DNA of 45,266 nucleotides from Methanobrevibacter oralis (GTDB lineage Archaea; Methanobacteriota; Methanobacteria; Methanobacteriales; Methanobacteriaceae), in NCBI RefSeq assembly GCF_001639275.1, contig NZ_LWMU01000042.1, forward strand, positions 1 to 45,266, read 5' to 3'. Positions 45,162 to 45,266 of the stretch are shown piece by piece; position 1 is the stretch's first letter, and every line of letters begins with the position of its first letter. The notes beneath the pieces are model-generated. The model did no database searches, was not told where the DNA came from, and saw only the letters and a program-made list of their open reading frames with translations. The translations under genes and the position numbers were made by a program.

Positions 45162-45184
45162 TACAGTTGAAATTTCACATCGAG
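45162..45184 (-). repeat. Dispersed 23-base motif shared with the window start
   Basis: This stretch (TACAGTTGAAAT.. ending CACATCGAG) matches the reverse complement of 37-59 at 21 of 23 positions. GTTGAAAT also occurs twice here (45146-45153 and 45166-45173). Apart from this, 45108-45266 is AT-rich intergenic sequence with a short T-rich terminator after the Fap7-like gene. Confidence 0.55.
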
Positions 45185-45266
45185 TTTATTTTTTTTCTAT
45201 TTTAAACTCTTATTTTTGGTGTTTTATGATATATTTATTTCTATTTTATTTACATTTGAAATATTA

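Noticed and set aside
45146-45184. CRISPR-like repeats: GTTGAAAT occurs twice about 20 bases apart near the window end
   Set aside because: Only two short words with no regular repeat-spacer pattern, and no cas genes in the window.

Overview
The window looks like a chromosomal stretch from a hydrogenotrophic, formate-using methanogen of the order Methanobacteriales, most likely Methanobrevibacter or a close relative. The evidence is very low GC, a cytosolic F420-type formate dehydrogenase operon (fdhCAB), a cysteine-type tungsten formylmethanofuran dehydrogenase operon (fwd), class I lysyl-tRNA synthetase, TBP, AglB/STT3, FEN-1, NrpR, coenzyme B biosynthesis genes, archaeal TATA boxes, GGTGAT/GGAG ribosome-binding sites and frequent TTG starts. 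Nothing looks like a provirus, insertion sequence or CRISPR array. Most of the window is core genome; the novelty lies in domain fusions, small orphan genes and regulatory palindromes.\n\nLayout. 1-1.9 kb: a perfect inverted repeat, an acidic coiled-coil protein with three identical 57-bp repeats, and a cytosine-deaminase-like gene. 1.9-7.2 kb (minus strand): lysS, thiC, a PfkB-type sugar/nucleoside kinase and a LysR/ModE-like regulator, the last divergent from hxlB. 8-21.2 kb: a molybdenum/tungsten block with fdhC-fdhA-fdhB, then convergent moaA and mobB (cofactor synthesis), then divergent fwdH-F-G-D-B-A-C. 21.2-22 kb: two small paralogous proteins of unknown function. 22-25.1 kb: glnA-nrpR on the minus strand behind a textbook NrpR operator. 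25.3-27.3 kb: a ThiF/MoeB-like protein, a degenerate aldo-keto reductase/ferredoxin protein and an intron-containing elongator tRNA-Met. 27.5-29.4 kb: ahcY and a putative metallo-hydrolase. 29.4-34 kb (minus): cyaB-like CYTH gene, then aksA-aksD-chorismate-lyase-like-fen. 34.2-36.3 kb: tbp and a SerB-like phosphatase with a long coiled-coil tail. 36.5-37.5 kb: a DUF2249/CMD gene and a DUF1858 gene under a DtxR-like box. 38.2-45.1 kb: topA, aglB, drg and a Fap7-like kinase.\n\nHow the genes fit together. FdhC imports formate and FdhAB oxidises it, giving reduced F420. Fwd reduces CO2 to formylmethanofuran, the first step of methanogenesis. Both enzymes need a bis-MGD Mo/W cofactor, and moaA-mobB lie between them. 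aksA/aksD make the 2-oxoacid precursor of coenzyme B. NrpR represses glnA when nitrogen is plentiful. The most interesting signals are: (a) a perfect 19-bp palindrome in the fwd leader next to a first gene that fuses a helix-turn-helix to a ferredoxin; (b) a TTTAGG-N4-CCTAAA-type box upstream of both the cofactor/fwd region and the DUF2249/DUF1858 operon; (c) a triplicated C-terminal module on MobB; (d) paired orphan proteins after fwdC, the second with an inverted repeat flanking its TATA box. All assignments come from reading the sequence; no database search was run.
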